This document shows, piece by piece, positions 25,273 to 39,058 of a DNA stretch of 64,000 nucleotides. The DNA lies in contig QVRM01007078.1 of assembly GCA_003439945.1 (NCBI GenBank), positions 1-64,000 on the forward strand, read 5' to 3'. Made by a program: the position numbers and the translations under genes. How positions within the stretch are numbered: position 1 is the stretch's first letter; the number at the start of each line of letters is the position of its first letter. The stretch is from Dermanyssus gallinae (lineage: Eukaryota > Arthropoda > Arachnida > Mesostigmata > Dermanyssidae). The notes beneath the pieces were generated by a model. The model saw nothing but the letters and a program-made list of their open reading frames with translations. It was not told the origin of the DNA and did not search any database.

Positions 25273-28200
25273 CCGTTATAGAATGGCTTCTACAGCGGCA
25301 TCGCGTAAAGTTTATTTTACCACTGCCGCTCTGATGCCCGGAGAGAGGCCCTACGCAAGTTATATCGGTTTTGTCTTGAGTGATGGTACGACGTCTTGAA
25401 AACTTATATACGCTACGCACGCGCTGTGCTCGACACGCTAAGCAAGCTTTCGTCTTGAAAACATGAAGGCAGCTACAAACATAGTAGCGACAACGACGAC
25501 GACAAAAACAACAACGGCGACAACAACCAATGCACAGGATGCATCAATACAATGCTCTAGGACGACGAGGCAAGGCCAGCGATTCCGTACGGGTACATGA
25601 CACAGATAAACGTTTATACGATGTATAAACGCAGAAAAAGTGTACATCAACACGCGTACCAATTTGTCGCGATAATGGGTTACCAGGACGAAGGATCAGG
25701 CTCCGTTGTGCTCTTTTCGACGCCATCACCATCTGGCGGGCCTGTGGGCGGCCGAGCGGGCTCGAAGGCAGAGTCCGTTAGGAAGGTCCCTTCGACGGAA
25801 AGCAAAAGAAGCGCAGGCTTAACGCGGGTAGATGGGGAAGTAAGCATGCTGCGAACACATCTTCTCATTCTGCATTCGTCGACGAAGCGACGAAGTTGTC
25901 CGCCCACCCGTATCGTTGCTCTACTGGCTGCTGTAGCCGTAACAGGCAGCAGTAGAAGCGACACGAACTGCGGCTGTGGTAGATTTCGGCTCAGAAAGTC
26001 TCGTGTTGTGTAGGATTTACCTGCTGCAGAAGCAGCAACAAGAAGAATAACAGCACCCTTAGCAACAACAGCAAAAGCATCATCATCAGCAGCAGCAACA
26101 ACAACAACAACAACAACAACAATATCACAAAAGAGCGACGGCAACAACAGATGCAACGAGAACTGCCACCCCTCGTACTACAACTCGCTGTAGTTCTAGT
26201 TTGACATTTTGAACCACTAATGTTAGTGGTAGTTCAAGAGCTGAAATACAGCAGTAAAGGTAGCAATCAACCAGCAGTCAGCCTGCTAGTTAGATAGCTA
26301 CTGGTGCAAAATGAGTTTGGGAAAGAGAGCGAGGAGAAATAAAACAACAACAACAAACAAAGAACTCGAAACAGCGACCTTTAGCAGAGTAACAGTGCGC
26401 CCTTATTCTTTTGTTGTCTGCCGGCCTTCTTCGTGCTGACGTTATTTCCTTGCTGCTTTTTGTTGTTGTTGTTGTTGTTGTTGCTATTGTTCCTTTGCCG
26501 GCCGTGCCCACGCGGGCGGGATCGGCATAGGCTGGGAAAAAGGGCTGGAAAATTCACCCGCCATGTCCAAACAGACGAGTCAGCGATGGCGCCACTAGCA
26601 GCAAAGGCTTGGTGTGGAGCTAGCGGGCCCCTTCTAGAACGATGCGCACTGGGACCTTGTGCCACAACGAGATAGTCGTGTTTTGCTGTTTCTGCTCTGG
26701 CCATCATTGTTTGATTCTTGCCTGCCCGTAGACGTAGCCAGCGAAAGCGAGCGCAGCTGAGACGAAGCGAGAGCCGAGTGCGAGAGCTGGCGTGGGCCGG
26801 GCCGGGTCGGGCCGGGGTGGGGCAGTGAAGTGCAAGGAATAGGGATCCATAGGGACGGTCATAGGTCAGAGTTTTGGCCTGCCAGCCGATCAAGAAAATG
26901 CAGCGAGCGTCGAAGCAGGTCGCTTGCTCCACGAGCCGTACAAGTTTACTCGTCGCGCCAACGGAGATCGGCCTTACGAACGCCGAATAGTCCACGGGCC
27001 AGCTGGGACGTCGTTGTTCACCGTTGGTGCTCGACGTTGTCCCGCTGGCGGACGAGCCAGACGACCGACCCGCTTTGCTCCACAGAAGCCTGCTGTACTG
27101 TCGAGAGAGGACCGTCAACCGAGAGACCGAATTTTGCCGGCCAACGACAACCTGGTGGTCGCGCACGGTTCGCGTCATCCCATCCCTCGCGGCATCTATT
27201 TCTTTCCCAGTTTCTCGGTTCCCTTCGGAAAGGACCGCCGCCACTACCGCCAATTGTGTTGTCGTTGTTGCTGCTGTTGGGGTTGTTGTTGTCGTTGTTA
27301 TTATTATTGTTGTTGTTGTTGTTGTTATTTCTGTTGTTATTATTGTTGTTGCTGTTGTTGTTTTCGGCTCGTTGAGCCGAGCCTGACAGCGCCGAGTTGA
27401 CGACAAGAAGGTCAAAAACAATGTCGTCGATTTCGTCTTCAGTGGTGGCGACGCCAACGACAGCAACAACAACAAGGCCAACAACTATAACAACGAAAAC
27501 AACCCCCACCACAAAGACACGATGACGGGGACGCTACAGCGGCCGACTAAAACAAAACCGTAAAGCCAGCTGCTCCGCTCATCGCATGGCATGCTTCGAT
27601 ATGCTTGCGGCAACATTCCCGCCGCCACCGCCGGGCAAACGCAGGCACGCCTGAAGAACTCGAGTGCCCTCCACGCTCAGGCTGGGCGGCCGATACACGT
27701 ACAATAGCTAGCTTAGAGAGAAGGAGACACGCTGGTCAACATATGTCGATTCAAGCAATATATGTATCTATGTAACTATCTGTTCAGCTATCGGATGGAC
27801 GTACTTTCATATTTGAGATCTGCACCTGTAGAGGCTGTGTGCCCCTTTATTGTCTGCCGCCCCTCTGTTGCCCGTCCTATTTGATACGCATGTGTGTCTG
27901 TGCGTGCGTGCAAGTATTGTTGACGTTTCATTGAAGCGGCACAGTTGTTGTTGTTCAGGGACTCCAACGTACGCAGACGTCCGTGTCTTTTCTACGTCCA
28001 CGAGGAAAGGGCTATTACCTATCCGCTGCGGGTGTGCATATCTTTTTTTTACAGAGGCCAGGAACAAACATTTATCATACACGTTCGTAGGGACCCAAAT
28101 GTCATGGTCCGACCGTGAATGATTGACAAATATACACGCATTTTGGTTTGGGTAGTGTGGGACTCTTAAATCCATTAAAAACCTGGTGATGAGCCCTAAC

Positions 28201-29491
28201 CTACATGACCTGAATACTTGTGATATTACTTCAGTGTTCAGATGTGTGAATATCTGCGCAAACTGAACGTACTTTGAGTTTTTCTATATTTAATTGTTGA
28301 GTTTGAGCTTTGAAATGAATTATTTATGTCACACTAAAGACGACTGCACCTGCATACCCTGCCTTTAAGACATTGACAATAAAACGCAAACAAGCATAGC
28401 AATAAGATGGTGGCGTGTTGTGTCACACAAACGGGCACAGGCCGGTCGGTGGATTGATCAGGGCACCCGTTTTAGATTGCGTGGGCCAACTGCGTGATTC
28501 GATGCAATTTCGAGACAGTTTTGTTTTGCGTCGTTTAGCCGACAGATAGCCAGATTGTGGTAGGAATCGTATGAATGGAGGAATGGTCGTTGTCCTATCA
28601 GCAGAAGCCAAGATAGCTTGCCAAACTGTCGAACAGAGGAACGCTACCGTATTACACTGTACGTTGGAGTACACGCCATCACAGTAGCCCTTCCACCGAG
28701 CCCGCCCCGTTCCCCTCAAAAGCGCGCAAATGTTCAGACTGTGGTTAAGCTTCAACATAAGGCCAAACCCAGGAAAAAAGAAAAGAAACCGACATGACGG
28801 AGAAAGCGGACACGCATGAAACGAAAACCGTGGTACTACGACGATGTGAACAAAAGCATAATTTTCCTCTTAGTTGGGCAAGCTAAGTCAGGGAAACTGG
28901 ACGATAATGGTTGCGTGTGTGCGCCACGTAGTAACGCTATTCTTACTACAACGACTATTACTACTACTAACTACTACAAGCGGTGCGATCTGGCATCTGC
29001 TACTTCGCTCTTTAAGGGCGTACTCATTCACAAAAAGCGTTAGGTACATCGAGTACATACGACTCCTGTACGAGTTAGCTTCCTTTCTCTACCTTGTTTC
29101 TACCTAAGGTGCCAATTTGAGGATTAGGACAGACACCTGTTGATAAACGTGTGAGAATAGCCGACTGCTGTTCATGAGGCGTATCTATAAGATTTAAGGA
29201 TGACTCCGTTTGTAGTCAGTAACCAAATGGGCTTAATTCACACATACGGAAAAATTGATCACGCGGTGTCGCATTTCTCCAGCGGCACCTGCCGGCCGCC
29301 AAAACGGACTGCGCGTTCCCTATGATTTGCCGTTTCGATATTTTGGGAACGTCTTCCCTTTTCTCCTGTTCGTTCATCTTGCAGCCGCCGCTGCTTGGTA
29401 CCGCCGGTGACAACCAGAAGGCGTTTATCAAATCAAACTTGTGACGCAAACACACTCTTCCCACGTATATTATTGCTCTCATTACACTTCT

Positions 29492-29545
<54 letters not shown>

Positions 29546-29548
<3 letters not shown>

Positions 29549-30391
29549 GTTCAAATGAAAAGGTACGAAATGAAACTGTGATTTTAATTAAAGTCCTTAT
29601 TTAAACGTATTCATCAGTGGCCTGAGCACAACTATCTCACTGTTTTACGACCCGAATGGATTTTTCATTCTTGCGGTTTTGACAATAGCCAGCCCTGCAC
29701 TGTTTCCTTCAGTTCGTCCTCTGAGTTGAAGCGCCCTGAGTTGCCTTTTGCGGTTTGCTGAGAATCTTTGGAACCCGCCGCACACTTTTCATGCACAATA
29801 CCGCCCGGTTGAACACTTTCCGCAGTCAGAAATCTGCTAATACCTTGCTGGTCTTCAGTCGCCAAAATGTGCAATGGGCACGCCATGATGTCGTCACACG
29901 CAAACGCTGCCTGCTTCTCTTCTTGTTTAAGCGCAGGCGCACGATCACACCGGTCACTCCATTCACGTTCCCTAGATGTCCTCAACACGTTATCCCAAAG
30001 CGGCAAGCTTAAATTCTAGCCAGTCTAAAAACATTAATATTATAATACAATTTAAAAAAATGCAAAGAGTTTAATTTCTTAAGAAATATCGTTACTACAA
30101 CATTTGTTCTGCTTTGACCTAACGTAGAATGAAATTCGTCAGATGCAAACTTTTCCTCCAAACACACAGGTATAATTGGTTTGCCGGTAAGATGACTGGA
30201 ACTCCCGCAATCGCAGATTCAGTGAAGATATGTCAGGATAAAAAGCTCGATGCAACATTTCTTTGGCAATTTCGCTCTCACTCAAAAAGAAGATCTTTCC
30301 GCCCCTCGTTCCGTTAGAAATTATTTTTTCGCCGGGAGGTATTAGACCTCAAAGTTCGTTAAAAGGCATTTGAAAGACCCTGTATATGTAT
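29546..30391 (-). mobile_element. Decayed mariner-like element in a (TA)n tract
   Basis: A minus-strand frame (30006-29665) ends GRFNSEDELKETVQGWLLSK, followed in shifted frames by DSCAQATDEYV. This matches the C-terminal end of mariner transposases (DVKxAVxxWL...RWxKC...GDYVE). The catalytic core is not recognisable. Imperfect terminal repeats are suggested: GGGTTCAAATG at the left end (29547-29557) and CATTTGAAAGACCC at the right (30369-30382, opposite orientation). (TA)n lies directly outside both ends. Assignment rests on about 35 residues plus the ends. Confidence 0.45.
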
Positions 30392-30396
30392 GTATG

Positions 30397-30427
<31 letters not shown>

Positions 30428-30467
30428 GGTTCGTTCGGAGGAATTTGAAAGACCCTGTATATATATA
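30428..30467. repeat. Second copy of the decayed mariner right end
   Basis: TTCGTT...ATTTGAAAGACCCTGTATAT recurs here about 76 bp after the first copy (near 30354-30391), with (TA)n between. This suggests a duplicated or solo element terminus. Confidence 0.5.
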
Positions 30468-32229
30468 TATATATATGGTTTTAAGAAATAGATAATCATA
30501 TTACAACTTTGGACTCAATTCGGCAAAATTTTAGAAATATCGCATTCAACGCGTATGTGCCGCACCTAGATTGAACCCACGAATTCGCTCCGGTCATGTC
30601 CTCCCAGGGCCAGTTGGTCCCGTCGACAACTTGTCGAACCCCTCTCTTTTACTTATTCACTACCTATGTCATCAAATAATTTACCTTTATCTAGAAGATG
30701 CATGCTTAGGATAGGCTTTGGCAATTTGTCCCTAGATTGCTTTTGGTATAATTTGTTGTATGAGTTGCTCTCTCTATCTCTCTCTCGTTGCCTCTTTGCA
30801 CTCGATGGTATCCCTTGTTTGCCGGCCGTAGTCGCCAACTGTGGTTTTTTTTCATATATACAATGTGGTAGCAGTGGGACGAATGACGGATAGACACGAC
30901 ATCGACAAAATAGACGAGTCGGCGGTTAACTCAAAATCGCCCATTGAGAGCTACGGTCGACAACAACGAAAAGCCATAAACGAGCAAAGCTAAATTCGTC
31001 ACTTTGTACCGCCGCGGTGAGTAACGTAAACTGGTCTCTCTGGCGGCACATCAAGCTATGACGCTATGACTTGTGTTTAGGCGTTCGTTCGTAAGCCAAG
31101 CGATTCACCGCTAAATGGGAAAAAACAATTCGAGTGTATGTATATACATGCGTAGTTCTAACGAAATACATACGTAACACCTCAAACGTGAATGGCGATA
31201 CTGGCGGCGCAAATCGACAAAGATGTCCGCCATATATATATATATAGATAGATAGATAGATATATGTGTGTGTGTGTGCGTATGTGCGTAAAGACGAATT
31301 ACTTCAAAGGGTGTACCTTGGGGGACCGACAAGCCTTTATAGCAGTTTACACGAAACAGTTACCTACCCAGAAATAATATATGTATATCATCGTTAGTAC
31401 GCTTTTGCCAGTTCTGGAAGCTATGTAGGCTTGCCATCTTGTCAGTGTATATGTGTATATCTATCTTTTGTGGCGCTTTGAACATATCATCAAATACCAT
31501 CTCTGTTAAAACTGTAAACTTGTATTCTTATTTATATGTTGCTAAGTATGTTAGATAGATGCGCTAATCGATGCCACCCTAGTAGGCGTTGCTAACACCG
31601 TCTTAGCATGCAGTTTTAATATATTTAAAAAGCATAGTATTTCGATACACCTCTAGATCTTAGTATCAGACGACAGCCTGATCAGAAAGCATCATTTATC
31701 CCGTAAGGTTAATATTTGCCTAACCTTTCGTTAACAGGACAATTTGTTCATCCCAACAACCTGTTGTGTACAGTCGATATATATCTAGTAGAACGAGTCT
31801 TTGCTTCTTCAGTAGCAGGAAAATATTGCCATATTCTTAAAAAATATTCCCCACTCTAATAAAAATGACTTAATGCTATGCAAGATTATTTAGCTCTGGT
31901 CATCAGCGAAGAAAAAAATGGAATGATGGAAGGTAGGGAAACGGAAGTAGAAAAATAAATCTTTTAGGTACACAGGCAAAACGTGTAAAATGCCGTTTGT
32001 TAACGTTTAACGGTAATTATGCAATTACTATTAACTAACATTTATTTCTCACATGGTGGGGGTTGGCGTAAATCGACGCCAAATCGGTAGACGGAGAATG
32101 AAAGCGTAGTGTTGGTAGTGTCGGCCATCTGAAACACGAAACATTTCATTATCACATTTATTTCGCTCACTTTGACTATGCACATAGCATTGATACTTAT
32201 TCTGTTGTCAGCTGCTCTCGGCATGTCGT
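30468..32229. other. Intergenic sequence
   Basis: AT-rich, with short TA and GATA (31233-31262) repeats and TG repeats near 31264. No gene seen. Confidence 0.55.
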
Positions 32230-33190
32230 CATTCGAAAGAAGTAGTGCAATGGTCTCTTCGTAAGAGCCAGACAATCAGACAGCCGCATGACATTTTGTG
32301 CACGCTTGAGAGCACAGTTGACAGACGCACTCTGAGAACTCCTCGTGGAAGTTTGTATTCGAAGTTTGTACTCACCAGATGATTATAGCCATGAATCATG
32401 TATGTCGTATAGACGTGACGACTGTCACTGCAATGCAGGGCCAAACCAGAAGACAGGAGGGACGCTGAACATGTCCAGGTCTCCAACCTAGCGGCCATGC
32501 TGCCACAAGGACTGTTAGGGAAACCCTAGATATCTTAACATGCCCGGCTCTCGGTGCTTTGAAGATATACCTCAGGTTGAGTTCCAAGCCCGGGGTAGGG
32601 GACGGAGGATAGTCTAGAATTAAAAACAACCTCCTTAAAAAATGTTTTAATTCTAGGTCTCCAACCTCTTGTCGGACTTGTTCAACTACAATTTCCCATT
32701 CTCATACACCACGTATCAGCCTTAGAACAAACAGCTTTGATACACTTCTTTAAAGAGGTGAATGAACAATACGATAGTTATTATTTAATTCTATAGTAAC
32801 AGAAAAATGTGATTAACTACTAACTACACTAGGGCTTGTGAGGTGAAAGAATACCACTGCCGTCAAGACGCACAGTCGCTGGACGCAGCCTAGCTTTCCC
32901 TAAAGAGAGAGACTAGATTTGTGCGCACTGTCTCGACGATGTGCTCAATGACAGTTGTTCAGTATGATAGAGCCGAAGCCCCAGATACCGGAGAGAGAGT
33001 TGCTGAGTTAGTTAGAAGGATTGGCCGCCGCAACGTATAACGTCTTTGTCAACCAATCGGTTCCTCTTCTAAATTTTACAGCTTTGGGTTTCATGGCGTT
33101 TATTTCCAGTCCTTAAGGCAAGGAACACCTCTTCCAGAGACGTGAAAACATTTAAATGGTCGTGATAGTCAGAAGAGATCAAGAGTAAAT
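32230..33190 (-). mobile_element. Degenerate non-LTR element, family B copy A
   Basis: Minus strand, in order: reverse transcriptase motif-C/thumb region (TSLEEVFLAL, then KPKAVKF) at about 33150-33040; IVVEQVRQEVGDLE at about 32690-32655; GLDMFSVPP at about 32480; DSRHVYTTYMIHGYNHLVST at about 32425-32370; and Cys/His-containing sequence ending near 32230. The order and about 330-bp spacing match the copy at 44.5-45.3 kb. A 165-bp foreign segment (32490-32654) interrupts it. Stops and frameshifts are frequent. Confidence 0.55.
32477..32667. mobile_element. 165-bp short insertion with 13-bp target-site duplication
   Basis: AGGTCTCCAACCT occurs at 32477-32489 and again at 32655-32667, with 165 bp between. 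The interrupted family reads continuously across when the insert is ignored. The insert has a tRNA B-box-like GTTCCAAGC at 32581-32589 and no coding potential. A related segment lies at 8322-8450 on the opposite strand, with the same terminal AGAAT boundary. It fits a SINE-like or other short non-autonomous element; no poly(A) tail or clear A box was seen. Confidence 0.65.
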
Positions 33191-35184
33191 TATTCTAGTG
33201 CCTGATTCGAGTTACTGTGGCCAGGAGGTCGAGGACGACCTCTACAATGTCCTGGCACACATGAGTCGCAGTTGACGGAAAAATTCAGGAACTGCCAACT
33301 TGCACTTCGGCTATATTTCACCCAGTAGGACTTGCGGATGGAAGAAGACATAACCGTAACCGTGACCATATGGGCACTCCTTTCGTTGGTAGCGGTGTTT
33401 TTAACTAAACATTGAATATGGCAGTAGAACAGCTTATGTGTGACTAGTCTAGATCATGCACGCTGGCCTCAAATGTCACAGTATGTAAGTAAAGCAAAGT
33501 TTTTAATAAAAGTATTAATAATAGCTAATAACAATGCACTCTTTGGAACGTAAGTTAAGGAATGCCCGTTAGTGCTCGTAACGTCAGCGTGAATTAAGTA
33601 AACGTGTCAATTCCAATCATGTTATTAATGTTGTATCCTCTCAGTCGTATTTGTTAGTTTGGTAGCACGGTTGTTACGCCTACTGTTCGCCTGCGTGTTG
33701 TTCTTGCTGCTTTGATTAATGGGGCGTCACAATCATGTACTAGTCGTGGTAGCAAGAATGTCTAATTATCACATATGTGCCCTTATTGAATCTCTCTGTT
33801 TTTATATACATTTCTCTCTTTCTCTTTCTATCTCGTATTTAAAAACAAACACTCTCATTTAAAGAGTCCGACTTACGGGTGCCAGATATCAGACACTATC
33901 GGACTAATATTTGAGTTTGTCCAGCCAAAATGATGATACACTAGAATGACAGCATTGTAAATATCTGTGTATGTATAGCATTGTAAATATATGTGTGTGT
34001 ATTCATAGAAGAAACATTGTCGATCCCCTCTTTCCATTCCGCGAACGGAAAGAATCAAACAGCGGCGCGGGCGGACGGGGGAGGGAAAGCCTAAGACGTG
34101 GTCCGGGGGGGGGGGAGAAGAAAGAAAGAAAACGAGTCTAAACGACGACAGCCCGCAGTTACTGCAGCAACGCCGTATCGCTATTCCACTCAGGGGAGAA
34201 TCGGAGGATCACTTTCGGGGGTTCGGAGAAAAGGGGGCAGTGTCGATACATCGGTCGAGACAGGTCCTCGAAGCCGGGCGTTGTCAGACGTCGACCGAGA
34301 CGACGAGGTGTTTGCATCTCTCAGACATGGAGATAACAAGGATGATGGTGATAGCGGCGGCAGCAACAACAACAACAACAACAACAACAACCACAGCCAC
34401 AACAACAGCAGCAACAACAACAAAAATAGAATGAAGAAAGCGCGCGAACTCTAGGGCTGCCGGCAATGAGGACCAAAGAGAGGAGAAGATCCGGCAAAGT
34501 AGATCGACAGCCGGAAGACGTGAAGAGAAATGCCGCGGGCGGAGGTGAAGAACACAAATGAGAATAAATTGCTTTGGCTGCCAACAGCCTCGAATTCGCC
34601 TTCGCCTCCCCCCCCCCCCCCCGCCCGCCACCTCACTACCTCACTACATGCAGCCTTACTGGGACATCGAAGGGGCGCGGGTTGCGTTTGCTGGGGGTTG
34701 CTTGGTGGACGTGCCGCGTGCGGGGACCGATCCGGGCGACGACGAAGACGCCTGATGTTCCTGATGTTTGAGTTCGACCCTATTTGATCGTCATCGATCT
34801 ACCACTACCGCTAGATATCCACTTTCACCATCAGTACTGCTCCTATTATAAACGCCAATACTATCGCTATACGTTGTATCTCTTACGTCGACCGTACTCA
34901 TCCGCCTGCTCAGGGTACGCTGTGCTGTTTTCCGTATGCTGTTGTCTCTATGCCTGTCTGTCTGTCTGTATCTCCGTTGCTCCTCATTCTCATATAGAAG
35001 GGCCAGGAGGTGGAGGTGGTTCGTCAAACTGTGTCCCACTGTGCCCGCCGAGATTCAACGCCGAGATGACGTTGAGTATTGCTACACAACGTCAAGATAA
35101 CGTTGTGTACGTCGTCTCGAACCTAACCAGCTTAGAGGTTAAACCAGCTTTGATTAGCAATGATCGTCATGATTGAGACGCAAC

Positions 35185-35255
35185 GAGCAAGCGTTTGGGA
35201 TTGAACTCACGTTGGCTAGCCAAAACCTCGGAGTCGTAGGCCATTTCCGCCGCTG
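35185..35255 (-). other. B-box-like sequence, possible SINE or tRNA remnant
   Basis: The minus strand has GAGTTCAATCCC (matches the B box GTTCRANNC), preceded about 45 bases earlier by TGGCCTACGACTC, a weak A-box candidate. No complete cloverleaf can be drawn. Confidence 0.2.
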
Positions 35256-36325
35256 CCGTTTCTCCCACTACCGCACTAGTTAAGTATGGTGGTGGTGGTG
35301 ATGGTGGGAGGAACGGCAGTTAGAACATAGGACGTTTAAGGTTTTTACTGTTTTTATCTGCTTGTAGTCCTTGCTGCTGGCGCTATGTGGCGCTACCGAC
35401 TATGTTGCCGACTACGTGTTGACCAAGTTGTACGTTAACTACGCAAATCGCATGACGCCGCGCATTTTCGCAATTGTCTTGCTTTCAGTTCGTGTTGTCT
35501 GCAAACTCTCGTAGCCGTCCGGCAGTCTGAAGCTTCTTTCATGGCATACTGGAGTTCGTATCGTCAGCAAATATGATCGGAAATCATATATAATAAAATC
35601 TCAATAACTACATGCGGCGGGATTAGTCAGTAGGGCTACATACGGCATCACTTACATTTCGTCATCATTGCGCCATTTTCACCGTATGAGTTTACATTAG
35701 CGTCGTTATTTTTAAACTTACCTAGATGCACCAGATCGAAGAGAGCTGTTGATATTTGCGCATTTCCACCTACGCCTCTTTTAACTGTCAATATTTTACT
35801 CGGGTGCACATAGACGATGTACACTTCTCTGAATATCTAAAATAGTAATATCTAAAATATCGAACAAAAATACATTCAAAAAACAGTGGCTATCGGCATT
35901 AATCCATGCAAATAATGAAATGCATACAGTTGCAGGACAGAACGAATTAAATGATAACCAGCGGCAGAGATTTTCCTCGATGTCCATGTGAACAATGCCA
36001 CGATAGTTCTTGGCACCCTGCTGAAGCGTACATCCAGGAGATCCGTACGTCCAGCACAGATTGACAAATTTCAGATATATTGCAACTATTGATTTATTTA
36101 ACATATATAGCAACTATAGATGAATTTAAGAGAACGTTTTCTTTATTGGCTTAGGCTATCTATGTCGTTATTTTACCGGTACGGTTCTGCCTCTCAAGCC
36201 GGACTTTCTCCTGCGACCTTTTTGTTTAGAGTCGTTTTTGGACATCTATAAACGCGTAAAAAACACCAGCAGTTAATCCGTGCTCTACTGGCGTATGCAG
36301 TGATAACGATGTAATCAGAACATTA

Positions 36326-36506
<181 letters not shown>

Positions 36507-36761
36507 CGTTATCGCTCACGTGACTACCCAAGCGGTAGGGATGCAAATGCGGAACATATTGAAGTGTTCGCTTTATTGAGCAGGGTCGGGGCATCCATCG
36601 TGGATGCTCGGGGAATGAACTCGCGACTATTTCAGCTGTAAGGAGAAAGAAGGAGTTTACAGGAGAACAGCCCCCTTCTATCATTTGTATAGGTATTGAT
36701 ATAAGTGCACTTTCTATGATCACGCACTGTTTCAAACTGTGTCATGCAATCCTAAACCCTA

Positions 36762-36762
<1 letters not shown>

Positions 36763-36831
<69 letters not shown>
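36763..36831. repeat. (TA)n tract, about 69 bp
   Basis: A pure dinucleotide run. Confidence 0.9.
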
Positions 36832-36833
<2 letters not shown>

Positions 36834-38018
36834 TTGACCATTCTCAGGCATTTCATTGAATTTGCTGTAATTTAGAGTACTACTTGATGATGAGGTCATG
36901 TGTTTATTACACTGATATTTTTTAGCAATTCAATACAACCTTCACAAAGAAGAAACGGGCGACCACAGCCATTGTCCTAGCGTTCCCTATAAGGCTCACG
37001 CTTTGAACACTCGGCAGCATACTTTTTACCATAGACGTTTAGTATCTGCTGGTGAATGTCGCATTTAAATAAATAATTTAATATACCACTTTTGATCCTA
37101 AAAAAACGTAATTTTACTATGCTCAGATATAGTTCCACAATATGACTTGCTGTTTTCTGAAAAACTGTGGTCACAGGCCATGCAAGTATTGCCATTGATA
37201 AGTTCTAAGTCAGGAGCAAGTCGAGCCCTAGGAGTAATCACTCGGTAGAATTTACGTCGAATGCTGTTAAGTTTTATGACGAACTATTGGTCCAAAAGCC
37301 CTGCACGTAATAGTTCATTTAAATTTTACATTAAGCTCATGTAGAACATTATTATTATTACATTGCTGTAAAAGAGAGACAAAAAAAACAAATTACTAAG
37401 AAGACTTATCGAGCGTCTCCTCCACATAGACCTCCAACATATAGCATGCACACCTGCTTGCAGTTTTCTGTGTTTGTGAGGTGGGCATGCTATAGACATA
37501 TTGAAGCTTATAATCAACATTTTCATAGCCCATGAGTGATAGACATTTGCATAGCCACCACCACCACCAGCACTGTGGTACAATCTCTACATGTCATCCT
37601 AATTCCAAAGATGATACAGTTAAGCGTCAGGAGTGACGCAGAAGTTGAAGGAAATCAATAGATATCTTGCAGTCCGATGCGTTCGGATCTTCGGACCTTC
37701 TCAGCTCATCACTGTAGTTCGTACTATCAACTATGATGTTTTTACCACGGTAGGCTACGGACAGCATTGACTTTTCGCCATCTTCGCACGTGGTGTTACA
37801 CCGATGCTAAAGTTGTCGCTGCTGCTGATAAAGTTGTCGCTGCTGACAATAATCATTCTATTCCGGCGTTTACTGCGGCACGTAGGGCACCGCGCAGGTG
37901 CATCTGCTGCCGCGACTTGATGAAAATTTACGATACCTATGTCGGACGTATTTGAACATAAATCTCGAAATCGTTTTCCCACCTACTCGCCTCTCTCCCT
38001 GCTGGAGAGCCCTACATC

Positions 38019-38037
38019 GATGATGATGATGATGATG

Positions 38038-38109
<72 letters not shown>

Positions 38110-38112
38110 TTA
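38019..38112. repeat. (GAT)n(AAT)n array with no element inserted
   Basis: Seven GAT units run into about 22 AAT units, then TATTAATACG. No retroelement homology lies on either side, so it serves as an unoccupied comparison for the (TAA)n-flanked copies. A smaller array is at 22486-22519 (TTA then TCA). Confidence 0.85.
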
Positions 38113-39024
38113 ATACGATCAACCGCGATATAAAGTACGCGAGGTGATCTTAGTAAAACAGACCACCTAATTTATGCTACTAAACATACGTGAAGATTGA
38201 TGTACAAATATGAAAGGAAACTAGTAGCGAAGTAGAGGCTTTCAGTCTTCGGCAGCGTTGCAACAGCAATGCATACCGCGGCGTTTCTCGATATCTTTCG
38301 ACAGGGCTTCTTTTTTCTACGTCTAATGACAAAAACACAACACAAAATTATGTCTAATTTCGTTATGATAGTATCATAATCTTCTAAATGAATTGAGGAG
38401 GTAGATCGGTAGCAGTCGCCACAGACTTAGACAGTAAGTCTGGAAAACAAGGTCTCATCCTAAGCGGGTGGCTCCAGAAGGCATGTCATTCGTTGCGCCC
38501 AAGGACAGATCATATTTTTCAGAATATGTATATATAAATGTATGTACACGCGTATATATATAGGCGAGCACTGCCGAGTGTGCAAACGTATTGTAAATGA
38601 TTAATAAATCATCACAATATTTTCTATATATTTATATATATATATATAGACGTGTCTGTGTGCGTGTGGTATGCTGATGTTTCGTTGACTAAACAGCTCT
38701 ATTTAGTTGAATAGTATTACTTACCAATGCAGCTCATTAGAAGAACGGCGGAGTGTCGTTGTGGCTGTTGCTGCTGCTGTTGGCAAACAAGAGCGGAGAG
38801 CATATAATTTTTCTTTTAATTCAGCGCAAATATGCTTTTCCTATGTGGGTATGAGCAAGTACAAGAACGAAAGCCGTTTATTCGCTTTTGCCATCGGCAT
38901 CATAGCTTTAAACGACTGCACGCCGTTTAATGAATGTTTATGTACATGTAATTTTTGAAGCTGTCGTGTCAAGATCAAACTAACGACTCATGAGATTAGG
39001 GTCGCGGGGCACCACATTATCCTG

Positions 39025-39058
<34 letters not shown>

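Larger units (their letters stand above)
21801..29499. other. Intergenic sequence
   Basis: AT-rich to about 25.4 kb, with a purine-rich stretch (24900-25040). 25.4-27.7 kb is GC-richer with CAA/TTG triplets and a GGGCC-rich patch near 26785-26825. 27.7-29.5 kb is plain. No coding family recognised. Confidence 0.5.

Noticed and set aside
26381..27484. A 367-codon minus-strand frame in a GC-rich region
   Set aside because: Dominated by Thr/Asn/Gln repeats at both ends; the central part matches no family I know and shows no exon signals I trust.
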